Source: Aureococcus anophagefferens (Eukaryota > Sar > Pelagophyceae > Pelagomonadales > Pelagomonadaceae). Taken from it: 64,000 nucleotides of DNA. This document shows, piece by piece, positions 1-7,918 of this stretch. The position numbers and the translations under genes were made by a program. The notes under the pieces were generated by a model. It worked only from the letters and a program-made list of their open reading frames with translations, was not told the DNA's origin and made no database searches. Positions within the stretch are counted from its first letter, which is position 1, and each line of letters begins with the position of its first letter. The DNA lies in the NCBI RefSeq assembly GCF_000186865.1, contig NW_008705565.1, positions 253,927 to 317,926 of the forward strand, given 5' to 3'.

Positions 1-839
1 GCGCTGGCAGAGGGAGACGGCGTTCGCGACGTAGTGCGCGTCGGCGTCGACGTAGGGCCGCGCGACCTAGGAGGCGGGGCGGTGGGCGGCCCGCGCGCGC
101 GCGCGGCGCCGGCTCGGATGCTCGGAAATTCGAAACTTTCGGCGGAATTCCGGCGGACGCGGGTCGGCGCGAGGCGGTACCACTCGTTGGCGCCCTGGTC
201 GCCGTCGACGTGGTGGGAGGCGACGCCGCGGAGGTTGTCGTGGGCCGGCGACCAGTAGACGCGCGCGCCGGGCTCGACGCGCGCGAGGTCCGCGAGGGGA
301 TACGCTTCGACGGCGAAGGACGCCGTGCTCTGGCCGCCCGCGGGGTCGGGCCGCACCTCGATCTTGAGCAGCTCCTCGAGGTCCTCGGCGTCGCCCCCGG
401 CCATGAGCTCCGTGATGGCGAAGGCCTCCTCGGCCTCGAGCGTCCGGTTCTGTTGCATGTGAAACGCCGCCTTGAACCACGGCGGCGGCGCGGCGTCGAC
501 GGCCCAGCGGCCGCCCGGTTGCAAGCTCGTCGACAGGGCCGCGGGGGGCGCGGGGTGCTCGTCGAGGTGGGCCGCGGTGCCCGAGTGGAGCGACCACCAG
601 GGCGCAACAGACTCCGTGGCCTCGGAACGGAACGACGGGACGCGGGACCAGGTCGCCCCGGGGCCGCGCGCGTCGTCGTCCAATGGCGAGGCGAACATGG
701 ACCGCGACGACCGCGACATCATGCTGCACGAGGCCATGGCGGTCGTGGTGCAACACAGGGAGGGCACGTCGACGCGGTAGCTTCCGGCTTTGGCGGGTCC
801 GTCGACGCGGCCGAGCTCGAAATCCACGTCCATCAACAT
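1..839 (-). CDS. Hypothetical protein, 5' part only (runs off the window)
   Basis: I do not recognise this protein. The frame that starts at the ATG at 839 (second ATG at 833) reads as ordinary protein for 223 codons, with segments such as WFKAAFHMQQNRTLEAEEAF and a charged helix AEDLEELLKIEV. Near 171 the coding sense is lost and resumes at 66 as VARPYVDADAHYVANAV, which fits an intron at 67-170 ending in TAG. The best joint is YRL|VARPY with a GC donor (GCGCCG); a GT donor 12 bases further downstream in the gene is possible. The gene continues past base 1, so the C-terminus is unseen. It is divergent from the TMEM216-like gene. The overlapping frame at 67-957 is a shadow rich in Arg/Pro. 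The coding call is fairly secure; the function is unknown. Confidence 0.6.
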   Translation of the reverse strand, partial: MLMDVDFELGRVDGPAKAGSYRVDVPSLCCTTTAMASCSMMSRSSRSMFASPLDDDARGPGATWSRVPSFRSEATESVAPWWSLHSGTAAHLDEHPAPPAALSTSLQPGGRWAVDAAPPPWFKAAFHMQQNRTLEAEEAFAITELMAGGDAEDLEELLKIEVRPDPAGGQSTASFAVEAYPLADLARVEPGARVYWSPAHDNLRGVASHHVDGDQGANEWYRLAPTRVRRNSAESFEFPSIRAGAARARGPPTAPPPRSRGPTSTPTRTTSRTPSPSAS

Positions 840-1164
840 GAGAGAGAGAGAGAGAGAGAGGTTTGTGTTGAATAACACACCAAAACGCGTCGGTTCGGGC
901 AAATTGATGGCCGTCGTTCACCGCGACGCGCGGCGCGCCAGTCCGAAAAGCCGGCATCGGAATTAAACCATTCTAGCGGATGGGTTCAGTAACTGTAGAA
1001 GGTCTCTCTCTCCCTTCGCCAGAAGGTCTGAGTGCTCGCAGAAGCTTGAATCCTAGTTAGGGGCTGCGTATCGAGTGTTCGAACGAGACGACCGGCGCGC
1101 TCCCCCTGAAAGTGCGGCGGCACCGTCTGCGCGCGGCCGGCGGCCCGCCAGCGGGCGCGAAACC
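840..1164. promoter_or_regulatory. Divergent intergenic region with (AG)n tract
   Basis: This 325-base region lies between two divergently transcribed genes and should hold both promoters. It contains a perfect (AG)10 microsatellite at 841-860, immediately upstream of the minus-strand ATG. I see no clear TATA box and no credible ORF. Confidence 0.4.
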
Positions 1165-1848
1165 ATGCAGCAGAACCAGCCGGGCCAGCGGACGCAGATC
1201 GTGCGTTTCGCGCGTGCGCGTTTTTCCGTCCGAACCCCCATTCCCGTAGCTCTCGTCGCTGCCGCTGCAGATCCTGCTCTACTTCGACAACTGGTTCATC
1301 AAAGGGTTCCTCATCTACAACCTGCTGCTCTACGTGTACAAGGGCGCGCGCCGGCGCGGGACGCGCTCCGGCCGCCGAAAATCGACGCGCGCGCGCGCGC
1401 AGGGAGCTTCCTGTACTACCCGCGCTACGTCATCTGGCTCGAGGTCTCGGTCCAGATCCTGATGGCCATGCTCCAGTGGGCGCGCATCTTTTTGGGCGCG
1501 CATCGCAGCGCGTCGCACGTTCCGCGCCATCGGGTGAGGCTCCGCCGCGCGCAGCTTCGAAGTCGAACAAGACGGAGATGCTCAGACCAATGATCTGGAG
1601 CCTGCTGCTCACGCCCTGCGTCGCGACGGCGTACACGTACTTCATCTACTTGCAGCTCTACGTGTGCGGCGCCGCGTCCCGGATTGTGTCGTAAAGCGCA
1701 TCGGAACGCGCGCGCGCCTCCGGACTTCGCGCGTCGCAGGCTCCGCGTCGACGTCATCATGAACACGATCGGGATCATCTTCGTCTGTCTCGAATTCCCG
1801 TTCCAGCTCGTCGTGAGCTTCCACTTTTCGACGGCGATCTACATCTGA
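1165..1848 (+). CDS. TMEM216: TMEM216/TMEM17-family transmembrane protein (ciliary transition zone)
   Basis: Joining five exons (1165-1200, 1250-1343, 1403-1495, 1555-1663, 1740-1848) gives 146 residues, about the length of human TMEM216. The exon joints restore family-like text: LSSLPLQILLYFDNW, YKGSFLYYP and QLYVLRVDVIMN. Four hydrophobic segments are present, as in the family. These proteins sit in the ciliary transition zone and gate membrane-protein entry to the cilium (established for the family). Introns are 49, 59, 59 and 76 nt. The first and last begin GTGCG; the two middle ones can only be joined in frame with GC donors (G|GCGCGC). The gene model is my inference from frame and family alignment from memory. 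A flagellar gene here implies a flagellated life stage or a retained relic. Confidence 0.8.
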
Positions 1849-2110
1849 GGACCGCGCGGCGGGCGGCGGCGGCGCGCGCGCGGGGCTCTACTTGTGGGTT
1901 ACGTGTCGTCGGGGAGGAGTGCCGCGATGGGGCAGGGCTCTCCGGCGCGGCGCGATGGGGCAGTGTTCGCCGGCGCGGCGCTCGAGCGAGCTTATGTAGA
2001 CCGGCGCGACGAAAGAGGCAACAACGCTTCAAGCCAAACTTAAGCTCTTACGTCGAAAAGGTGGGTCGGGCTGCCCGGTCCGTCGCGACACGCGCACGCT
2101 ACAAGAAAGG

Positions 2111-2827
2111 ATGGAGTACATCAACAAGATGCTCGCGAAGGAGAACCCCGCGCCGCTCTGCGACCTGACGCCCCATTTCCTGCACAGAGTGGGCGACAGC
2201 CTCTTCTCCGCCTTCGTCGTGAAGACCGCGGACCGCAAGCGCCTCGCGGAGGCGCTGAAGCATTCGCACCCCGACGTGCCCCACTGGGCGACGGTGAAGG
2301 CCGGCGCCTGGCCGCGCGCGCACGTGCCGTCCGCGGAGGGCGGCCCCGGCGGCGCGCTCGACCAAGACGGCGAGCCGGAGAACGCGCACGCGGCGGCGGC
2401 GCTGCTCGAATGCTTGGAGGAGACGCCGGACCTCGCCGTCGTCGTCTGGCGCCGCGCGGGCCACGTCGCGCTCGGCAACAACGGCATCCGGCGGGCCTAC
2501 ACCCGCGCGGCCCACGGCGCGATGCGCGCGCACCTCCGCCGGGAGATCTCGGGCCTCCGGGACGACGTCGAGGCCGCGGGCGCGGAGGTCGCCCGGGCGC
2601 GGCAGCGCGCCGAGACCGCCGAGTTCGACCGGGCCTACGCGAGCGCCAAGGACGCCGCCGCGCTCCACGTCGTCCCCGCGTCGCCGCCGCCGCCCGCGGC
2701 CGTCGGCCGCCGGCCCTCCGACCCGCGGCGGCTGCCCCGGGAACTGCGCACGCGCTCCGACGAGGGGCCGCGCAAAGCGCCGCTCTTCGACGAGGCGGCG
2801 CGGGGGGCGTGGGCCTGCGTCGGCTAA
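2111..2827 (+). CDS. Hypothetical 238-aa protein, helical C-terminal half
   Basis: A single open frame starts with ATG at 2111 (MEYINKMLAKENPAPLCDL) and ends at 2827. The N-terminal half looks globular, with alternating hydrophobics (LTPHFLHRVGDSLFSAFVV). Residues about 145-185 form a charged helix or coiled coil (REISGLRDDVEAAGAEVARA), and the tail is Pro/Arg-rich. I recognise no family. A possible polyadenylation signal AATAAA overlaps the stop codon at 2827-2832. The longer plus-strand frame at 2410-3312 is an Arg/Gly-rich shadow. The upstream 1849-2110 stretch holds a short imperfect tandem repeat of GCGATGGGGCAG and no other gene. Confidence 0.6.
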   Translation: MEYINKMLAKENPAPLCDLTPHFLHRVGDSLFSAFVVKTADRKRLAEALKHSHPDVPHWATVKAGAWPRAHVPSAEGGPGGALDQDGEPENAHAAAALLECLEETPDLAVVVWRRAGHVALGNNGIRRAYTRAAHGAMRAHLRREISGLRDDVEAAGAEVARARQRAETAEFDRAYASAKDAAALHVVPASPPPPAAVGRRPSDPRRLPRELRTRSDEGPRKAPLFDEAARGAWACVG

Positions 2828-3074
2828 ATAAACCCCCCGGCGACGTTCAAGTTTTTTCTTTTTTGGCTGCCCCTGCTCGGTTATCGCATCGGGGTGAGCA
2901 ACGCCCAGCAGCTCGACCGGGCAGCCCAGGTGCGCGCCCCCCTGGCCGCCCGACCGCCGCCCCGCGCCCGCCGGAGCCGTCCGTCCGTCGAAGCGCTCGC
3001 GCGAAAGAAAACGTCGCGCTCATCGCGTCCGCCGCCGCAGGAAACCGCCGTCGGCCCTCGAGGCGACTTCTGTC

Positions 3075-3353
3075 ATGTCGAGCAAATACCAAAAGGTGCG
3101 CTCGTTTATTGTGTTGGCCGGTTCCCACGCCACGGTCCGCAGGAGTTCGCGCTGCCGGAGGAGTTCCCCGCGACGCTTCGGGAATTCACCAAGGAGGTGC
3201 TGCGAGACCAGCCCTCGGACATCCCGACCTACGGCGCGCGCGCCGCGCCCGGTCTTTCCGTCGTTTCGGTCCGTCATGCGCGCGCCCCTCGCAGCCTACG
3301 AGTATTTCATGAAGAAATTGCAAGCCGCGGAGGAGGCTGCGAAGAACTCGTAG
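3075..3353 (+). CDS. Small RIIa (dimerisation/docking) domain protein, three exons
   Basis: Exons 3075-3095, 3143-3233 and 3295-3353 join to a 56-residue protein: MSSKYQK, then EFALPEEFPATLREFTKEV...QPSDIPTYAYEYFMKKLQAAEE. That is the RIIa fold of protein kinase A regulatory subunits, also found in radial-spoke and ropporin-like flagellar proteins. The F-x-Y-F pattern after Q-P-x-D is typical. The first intron has GTGCGC...CAG ends. The second can only be spliced as TACG|GCGCGC...GCAG, a GC-AG intron, because there is no GT near the joint. The protein is shorter than most RIIa proteins, so an additional 3' exon is possible. A role as axonemal or A-kinase-anchor partner is inference. Confidence 0.7.
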   Translation: MSSKYQKVRSFIVLAGSHATVRRSSRCRRSSPRRFGNSPRRCCETSPRTSRPTARAPRPVFPSFRSVMRAPLAAYEYFMKKLQAAEEAAKNS

Positions 3354-3706
3354 CGACGGCGGACCCGGCGCGCGCGCCCGTCCGCGCCGCCACCCGGTTC
3401 CGTAACTACGTGGACTTGCCTTTGCGTGGGGCGCGAGGGCTCATGTCGCGGTGCGAGCGCTCTCCTCGCGGCTCGCGGAGCGAGCGCTTACCTCGCGTGT
3501 CGCGGAGAGAGCGGCTCGGCGCGCGATCGGCGTCACGACCTCGTCGCTGAGCCTCAGGGGACGGCAGGACCCACAGACACGAGGACTCAATGGCGCTTGC
3601 GCCGTGCGCAGACCGAGCGCGACACACCGAACGCCTCTCCGCCGCGACCGGCGGCGGAAACGAACGAGCGCGGATTACGCGCGCGGGCGAGAACGGACGC
3701 CAAGGG
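3354..3706. other. Intergenic stretch between convergent genes
   Basis: This region lies between the 3' ends of the RIIa gene and the LYR gene. It contains short imperfect repeats of the type CTCGCG-GCGGAGCGAGCG at about 3450-3525. The frames that cross it are basic, low-complexity shadows. I see no gene. Confidence 0.4.
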
Positions 3707-4105
3707 CTAATTGGGGTCGTTCGCGATCGGCGGCTTGGGCATGGGGTTCGACTCCATGTTGAGCTCCCAGCTGCCGTCGTCGCGCTGCATGTTCGTGTAC
3801 GCCTGCAGCTGCCGCAGCGACTGCTGCGCGAGCGCGACCTGCTCGATGGCCGCGTCGGAGCCCGGCTCGAGGGCCGCGTTTCGTCGGAACTCGTCGCGGA
3901 TCTCGGCGTAGACCTTGTCGCGGTTTTTGCTGGGGAACCTCGCCGCGGCGAAGATGATGCGGCGGTAGAGCCAGAGGATGTGCGGCCGCGTCGCCTGGCC
4001 CGCCGGCACGGCCGAAAACTCGCGCGAGATTTGCTGCGTGCGCAGCGCTGGTGCGAAGCGATGCGTTGGCCGCGCGCTGCGGGACGCGCGGGCGAGCCAG
4101 CTCAT
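3707..4105 (-). CDS. LYR-motif mitochondrial protein
   Basis: The frame encodes 132 residues from the ATG at 4105. The start is a basic, Ser/Ala-rich presequence (MSWLARASRSARPTHRF) typical of mitochondrial import. The core holds the signature I-L-W-L-Y-R-R-I at about residues 48-55, followed by a phenylalanine (AARF) and an Arg/Asp-rich helix (KVYAEIRDEFRRNAAL), as in Complex1_LYR proteins. Such proteins act as small assembly factors for Fe-S proteins or respiratory complexes together with acyl carrier protein. Which LYRM subgroup it belongs to cannot be decided by eye; it is longer than ISD11 because of the presequence and a polar Asn/Pro-rich tail. Confidence 0.7.
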   Translation of the reverse strand: MSWLARASRSARPTHRFAPALRTQQISREFSAVPAGQATRPHILWLYRRIIFAAARFPSKNRDKVYAEIRDEFRRNAALEPGSDAAIEQVALAQQSLRQLQAYTNMQRDDGSWELNMESNPMPKPPIANDPN

Positions 4106-4262
4106 CGGGCTATCGTTTGCCGGCCGATGGAGCAGGTAACTTGCTCGCTAAAAAAAAAAAACACAGGAAAGATTGTTTGCGGCGAAAAAACAATGGCAAG
4201 ATTGTGTGCCGTCACGCTAGGAGCTATGGCGCGCGACAGCCCATAAGAAGAAGCGGCAACCC

Positions 4263-5621
4263 ATGGCGCGCAACGTCATCTCGGCGGACGAGCTGAAATC
4301 CGGCGACATCTTCGAGGAGGGCGAGGCCCTGCGCATGCGCATCTCCAAGGTCTACCGCATCCGGCGCGAGCAGGCCTGGTGCGGGCGCCTGCGGCCGAAC
4401 ACGAAGCTGCGCCTGAGCTGGCGCTTCTGCTTCGGCCCGAGCGGCCGCGAGCACACGCGCGGCGCCGGCGTCCCCGCGCGCGGCGGCGCGCGCGCGCGAG
4501 GCGAGCGCGCGCGCAGGTGCGAGGTCTTCGCGTCGCTGAAGAGCGGGAAGCGGGAGGTGCGCTTCGACCGGCGCGTCGTGCACGCGTCGTCGCGGAAGCG
4601 CGGCGGGGGCCTGAGCGTCGCCTGGGAGACGCCGGGCCACGAGTTCCGCGTGCTCGAGGCGCCGCCGGGCGCGCTCGGCGCCGAGGAGGACGCGGCGGCG
4701 GCCGGGGCCAAGTTCGAGCTCGCCGTCGACGGGTCGCCCTGGGGCGACCTCGTCGACGTGGACGCGCTGGGCGCCGAGGAGGCGGCGGCCGTCGAGGCGT
4801 CCGTCGAGGCCGCCGTCGCGCGGGCGGGTGCCGAGGCGCGCGCGCGGCGCGCGACGGCCGAGGCCGCCGCGGAGGCGACGCCCCGCGTCAACGTCGTCGC
4901 GGCGAACTCGCTGGCGCGCCTCTACCAGGTCCAGCTCGAGCCCGGCGTCTTCGGCACGGGGATCCTGCTGCGGAACGAGTCGTGCGCGTCGCGGCGCATC
5001 GAGGTCGCCGCGATCCTGCGCCACGCGAACCTGCCGGGCGTCGTGCCCGGCGACGTGCTCGTCGCCATCAACGGCAAGCCCCTGCCGCGGGGCGCGTCGG
5101 CGACGGAGCTCCAGGAGCTCGTGCGGTCGAACCCGCGCTACGCGCTCACGGCCGTCGACGCGCTTCTCTGGCGGAAGCGGCCCGTCGGCGACGACGCGTC
5201 CGGCGGCGCGGAGCTGACGATCAACTGCGGCAACGGCGCCCTCGGCATCGAGTGGGCGCGGCTCGCGAGCCAGCGGTCCGCGCCCGCGGAGCACGTCGAC
5301 GGCCTCTTCGCGGCCGTCACGATCCGGGGCCAGGCGTCCGCGCTCGCCGTCAAGCCCGGCGACGTCCTCGTGGGCATCAACCACGACCCCATGCCCAACG
5401 GCCTCGCGAGCGCGACGCTCCTCCAGCGCTTCTCCTCGGCCGCCGCGCGCGGGCCGCCGACGCTCAACCTCTGGCGCTGCTACGACGCGACGGTCCTCGA
5501 CTCCATCCTCGACCAGTGCGACGCCGCGAAGCGCCACGCCCTCGCCGTCAACCCGTCCGTGTCCGCCCACATCCCCAAGGTCAAGCGCGACCCGGCGCCG
5601 GCCTCCGACTGCACGTGCTGA
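4263..5621 (+). CDS. FAIM-like domain fused to two PDZ-like domains
   Basis: ATG at 4263 opens a 452-codon frame. Residues about 85-160 (SGKREVRFDRRVV..., LSVAWETPGHEFRV, KFELAVDGSPWGDL) resemble the beta-sandwich of Fas apoptotic inhibitory molecule (FAIM). After an Ala/Arg-rich helix, two PDZ-like modules follow: one around HANLPGVVPGDVLVAINGKP and one around ASALAVKPGDVLVGINHDP, each with the G-D-x-L-V-x-I-N core. Bases 4457-4516 encode an Arg/Gly/Ala run (RGAGVPARGGARARG) that looks non-protein; they could be a 60-nt GC-AG intron (ends GCGCGG...GCGCAG) whose removal keeps the frame and brings EHT next to CEVFASL. The 432-aa spliced form is my preferred model. A scaffolding role is inference. 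Confidence 0.65.
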   Translation: MARNVISADELKSGDIFEEGEALRMRISKVYRIRREQAWCGRLRPNTKLRLSWRFCFGPSGREHTRGAGVPARGGARARGERARRCEVFASLKSGKREVRFDRRVVHASSRKRGGGLSVAWETPGHEFRVLEAPPGALGAEEDAAAAGAKFELAVDGSPWGDLVDVDALGAEEAAAVEASVEAAVARAGAEARARRATAEAAAEATPRVNVVAANSLARLYQVQLEPGVFGTGILLRNESCASRRIEVAAILRHANLPGVVPGDVLVAINGKPLPRGASATELQELVRSNPRYALTAVDALLWRKRPVGDDASGGAELTINCGNGALGIEWARLASQRSAPAEHVDGLFAAVTIRGQASALAVKPGDVLVGINHDPMPNGLASATLLQRFSSAAARGPPTLNLWRCYDATVLDSILDQCDAAKRHALAVNPSVSAHIPKVKRDPAPASDCTC

Positions 5622-6012
5622 GGCCGAGGCGGCGCCGCCCGCGCCTCCGCGCGCGGGACGGTCGCGCGCCGCTCCTCGACTCCGTCGTCGTCGGCGACCG
5701 CGGCGCGGCGCGCGCGGAGCTGTGCGCCGTTACCGCCGGTCTTTCTGCTTCTTCGGCGGTCTGCGGCGGGGTGGAGCGACGTCGGCCTCCGAGGTCTGCC
5801 GCACCGTACGGAGTCCGCGGCGGGCCGAGCGGCGAGGCCTGCGGCCGCCCTGCGGCGCGCCGGCCGGGCACCGCCACACTGCGCACAAGCATCGACTTTG
5901 GGCCAAAAGCACAGCCGCCGCCGCGCCGCGCGCCGAGCCGTGCCCGTGCGCCGCAGCGGCCGGAATCGTCGCGAGCGCGTCGTCGTCGCGCCGCCGCCGC
6001 GCGCGCCGAAAC
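5622..6012. other. Intergenic region upstream of Kish gene
   Basis: About 390 bases of very GC-rich DNA lie between two plus-strand genes. Open frames here are Arg/Ala-rich shadows. The Kish promoter and 5' UTR should lie here, but I see no TATA box or recognisable motif. Confidence 0.3.
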
Positions 6013-6273
6013 ATGTCGGCGATCTTCGACTTCTCGAGCCTGGTCACCGTGCTGCTGCTCATCATCTGCACGTGCACCTACGTGCGCGCGATGCGGCCGT
6101 CGGTCTTCGACGGCGGCCTGAGCGCGGACGACCTCGCGAGCCCGCACCTCAGCTACAAGAGGAGATCCGGCATACGAGGCGCGTGCTGGAAGGCGAGTCG
6201 AATCGGCGAGCGCCTGTCGCCGTACGTCTCCGTCGTCGTCGCGGCCATGGCCTTCCACATCCTGCTCTTCTAG
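6013..6273 (+). CDS. TMEM167: Kish / TMEM167 small secretory-pathway membrane protein
   Basis: The frame from ATG 6013 gives 86 residues. It begins MSAIFDFSSLVTVLLLIICT and later has CWKASRIGERLSPYVSVVV, which match the conserved start and GERxSPYV block of Kish/TMEM167 (yeast Ksh1). Two hydrophobic segments are visible. Kish proteins are small Golgi/ER membrane proteins needed for early secretory transport. The protein is about 14 residues longer than the usual 72 because of an insert (GGLSADDLASPHLSYK) between the two halves. This may be a lineage-specific loop; I could not find an intron joint that removes it cleanly. The longer frame starting upstream at 5722 is not supported. Confidence 0.85.
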   Translation: MSAIFDFSSLVTVLLLIICTCTYVRAMRPSVFDGGLSADDLASPHLSYKRRSGIRGACWKASRIGERLSPYVSVVVAAMAFHILLF

Positions 6274-6588
6274 GCTGGACGTCGCGGCGCGCGGAGGATG
6301 CGCGGGTCGCGGCGTGCTGGGATGCCGGGCGTGCTGGACGCCCGGCAAAGGCCGCGCGGCGGTTTCGCGGGAGCGCGCGCGCGCGGTCGCATCTCTACGT
6401 AACGGAGGTTTGTGTAACGCATTAGAGCGTCGGCGTTTGGGTCCTGCGTCCCGGCCAGGAGGCGTCCTGCGCGCTTTCAGTTTAAATGTTGAAGTTCGAA
6501 CTGAGATGTTGAAGCAGATCGCCTCGACGATGAGCAAGTGCTGAGAGCAGCAGTCGGTCTGAGAGCAGCAGTCGGTCGACTCGGCGAG
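6274..6588. repeat. Gene-free stretch with 18-bp tandem duplication
   Basis: This is the 5' region of the dehydrogenase-kinase gene. An 18-bp unit, CTGAGAGCAGCAGTCGGT, is perfectly duplicated in tandem at 6541-6558 and 6559-6576, just before the ATG at 6589. A frame through the repeat is open but starts with GTG, so I place it in the 5' UTR. No gene seen. Confidence 0.5.
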
Positions 6589-7860
6589 ATGAACAAGGCC
6601 ATGGCCCACGCGGTGCGCAAGCTGGCGGGCAAGCAGGTGCCCGTCGTGACGCTCGAGACGCTGACGACGCAGATCGCGAACCGCAAGACGTCGAGCACGT
6701 ATCTGCACGCGCAGCTCCCGCCGCTCCTCGCGCGCATGGCCGTGGCGCTGGGCGAGGAGGCGCCGGCGTCGCTCGCTTCCATGCCGTCGCTGGCGAGTCT
6801 GATCCAGTGGTACGGCGACAGCGCGCTGCGCATCGCGGAGCTGCCGCCGCCGCCGGAGTGGGGCGCGTGGCGCGAGAACCCGTCGAAGACGTTCCTCGCG
6901 CGCGAGGCCGCGTTCGACGACACGCTCGAGACGATCCGCAGCGAGGGCAAGCTCGTGCGCGACCGGCTCTTCGAGGCCATCGAGGAGGCCGGCGGCCTCT
7001 ACGGGAGCGCGCCCGAGGGGGGCCGCGGCTCCGCCGTCGACGCGTTCCTCGGCGACTTCTACGCGAAGCGGCTCACGCTCCGCCTGCTCCTCGGCCAGCA
7101 CAAGGCCTGCGGCGCGTCGGACTCGGCCCCGGGCTTCCACCTGCGCCAGACCTTCGACGAGCTCGACCTCGACAGCGACGGCGTGCTCGACGCGGACGAG
7201 CTCGCGCGCGCGCGGTCGCTCTACGGCGCCGCGTCCAGCGAGCCGCGGCCGTCGGTCTGCGGCCTCGTCGACGCGGCGATGAGCCCCTTCGACGTCGCCG
7301 TGCAGGTCATCGCCGACGTCCGCGAGGAGTGCCTGCGGAGCCCGCGGAACCCGGGCGGGCTCGCGCCGCCGTTCAAGCTCTACGGCAACGGCCGCGGCGT
7401 CACGCTGCCGTACCTGCCGCGCCACCTCTACATCATCCTGCGCGAGGTGCTCCGCAACTCCGTGCGCGCGTCCCTCCTCAAGCACGCCGCCGACGGCGGG
7501 GCCCTCGGCGAGATCAGCGTCGTCATCTCCGACGGCGACGCGAACAGCGACGTCGTCGTCAAGGTCGCGGACCTCGGCGGCGGCATCCCCCGGTCCCGGC
7601 TGCGCCGCATCTTCGCCTTCTCCGCGGAGCGCAACGTCGCGCGCGACCTCGCGGACCAGAAGCTCTGCGTGCCCCTCGGCGTCATCGCCGACGAGGCGAC
7701 GGACATCCTCGCGACGCGCGTCGGCGGCCACGGCCTCCCGCTCGCGCGCGTCTACGCGACCCTCTTCAACGGCGACCTCCAGCTCCGGTCCATGGAGGGC
7801 CACGGCACCGACGCCTACGTCTACATCTCCAAGATCCAGAAGAACGTCCTGCCCACGTGA
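6589..7860 (+). CDS. Mitochondrial pyruvate/branched-chain dehydrogenase kinase family protein with inserted EF-hand
   Basis: The 423-aa protein has the PDK/BCKDK layout: an N-terminal helical bundle (YLHAQLPPLLARMAVAL, RLTLRLLLGQHKA), then a GHKL ATPase with N-box (LREVLRNSVRAS), G1 box (DLGGGIPRSRLRRIF) and G2 box (GGHGLPLARVYATLF), ending with the typical GDLQLRSMEGHGTDAYVYI. These kinases phosphorylate and switch off mitochondrial 2-oxoacid dehydrogenases. Between the QHKA helix and the ATPase there is a perfect 12-residue EF-hand loop, DLDSDGVLDADE (residues 193-204), with Asp/Glu at positions 1, 3, 5, 9 and 12, Asp at 11 and Gly at 6, preceded by a helix. This insertion is not part of known PDKs as I remember them. 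ATG 6589 is chosen because the in-frame codon at 6538 is GTG. Whether the substrate is PDH or BCKDH cannot be told by eye. Confidence 0.85.
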   Translation: MNKAMAHAVRKLAGKQVPVVTLETLTTQIANRKTSSTYLHAQLPPLLARMAVALGEEAPASLASMPSLASLIQWYGDSALRIAELPPPPEWGAWRENPSKTFLAREAAFDDTLETIRSEGKLVRDRLFEAIEEAGGLYGSAPEGGRGSAVDAFLGDFYAKRLTLRLLLGQHKACGASDSAPGFHLRQTFDELDLDSDGVLDADELARARSLYGAASSEPRPSVCGLVDAAMSPFDVAVQVIADVREECLRSPRNPGGLAPPFKLYGNGRGVTLPYLPRHLYIILREVLRNSVRASLLKHAADGGALGEISVVISDGDANSDVVVKVADLGGGIPRSRLRRIFAFSAERNVARDLADQKLCVPLGVIADEATDILATRVGGHGLPLARVYATLFNGDLQLRSMEGHGTDAYVYISKIQKNVLPT

Positions 7861-7918
7861 GTAGTAACGGGCGTTGGCCGCGCCGAGGCCACATCACAGC
7901 TTGCTTACAGTGGGGCCG

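Noticed and set aside
841..860. (AG)10 tract as a CRISPR or telomere-like repeat
   Set aside because: It is a simple dinucleotide microsatellite with no spacers.
67..957. Long minus-strand frame (296 codons)
   Set aside because: Arg/Pro/His-rich text without motifs; a different frame of the same strand reads as normal protein from the ATG at 839.
5581..7803. 740-codon minus-strand frame
   Set aside because: Antisense to the Kish and dehydrogenase-kinase genes; composition (Arg/Ala/Val/Glu repeats) is that of a shadow in GC-rich DNA.
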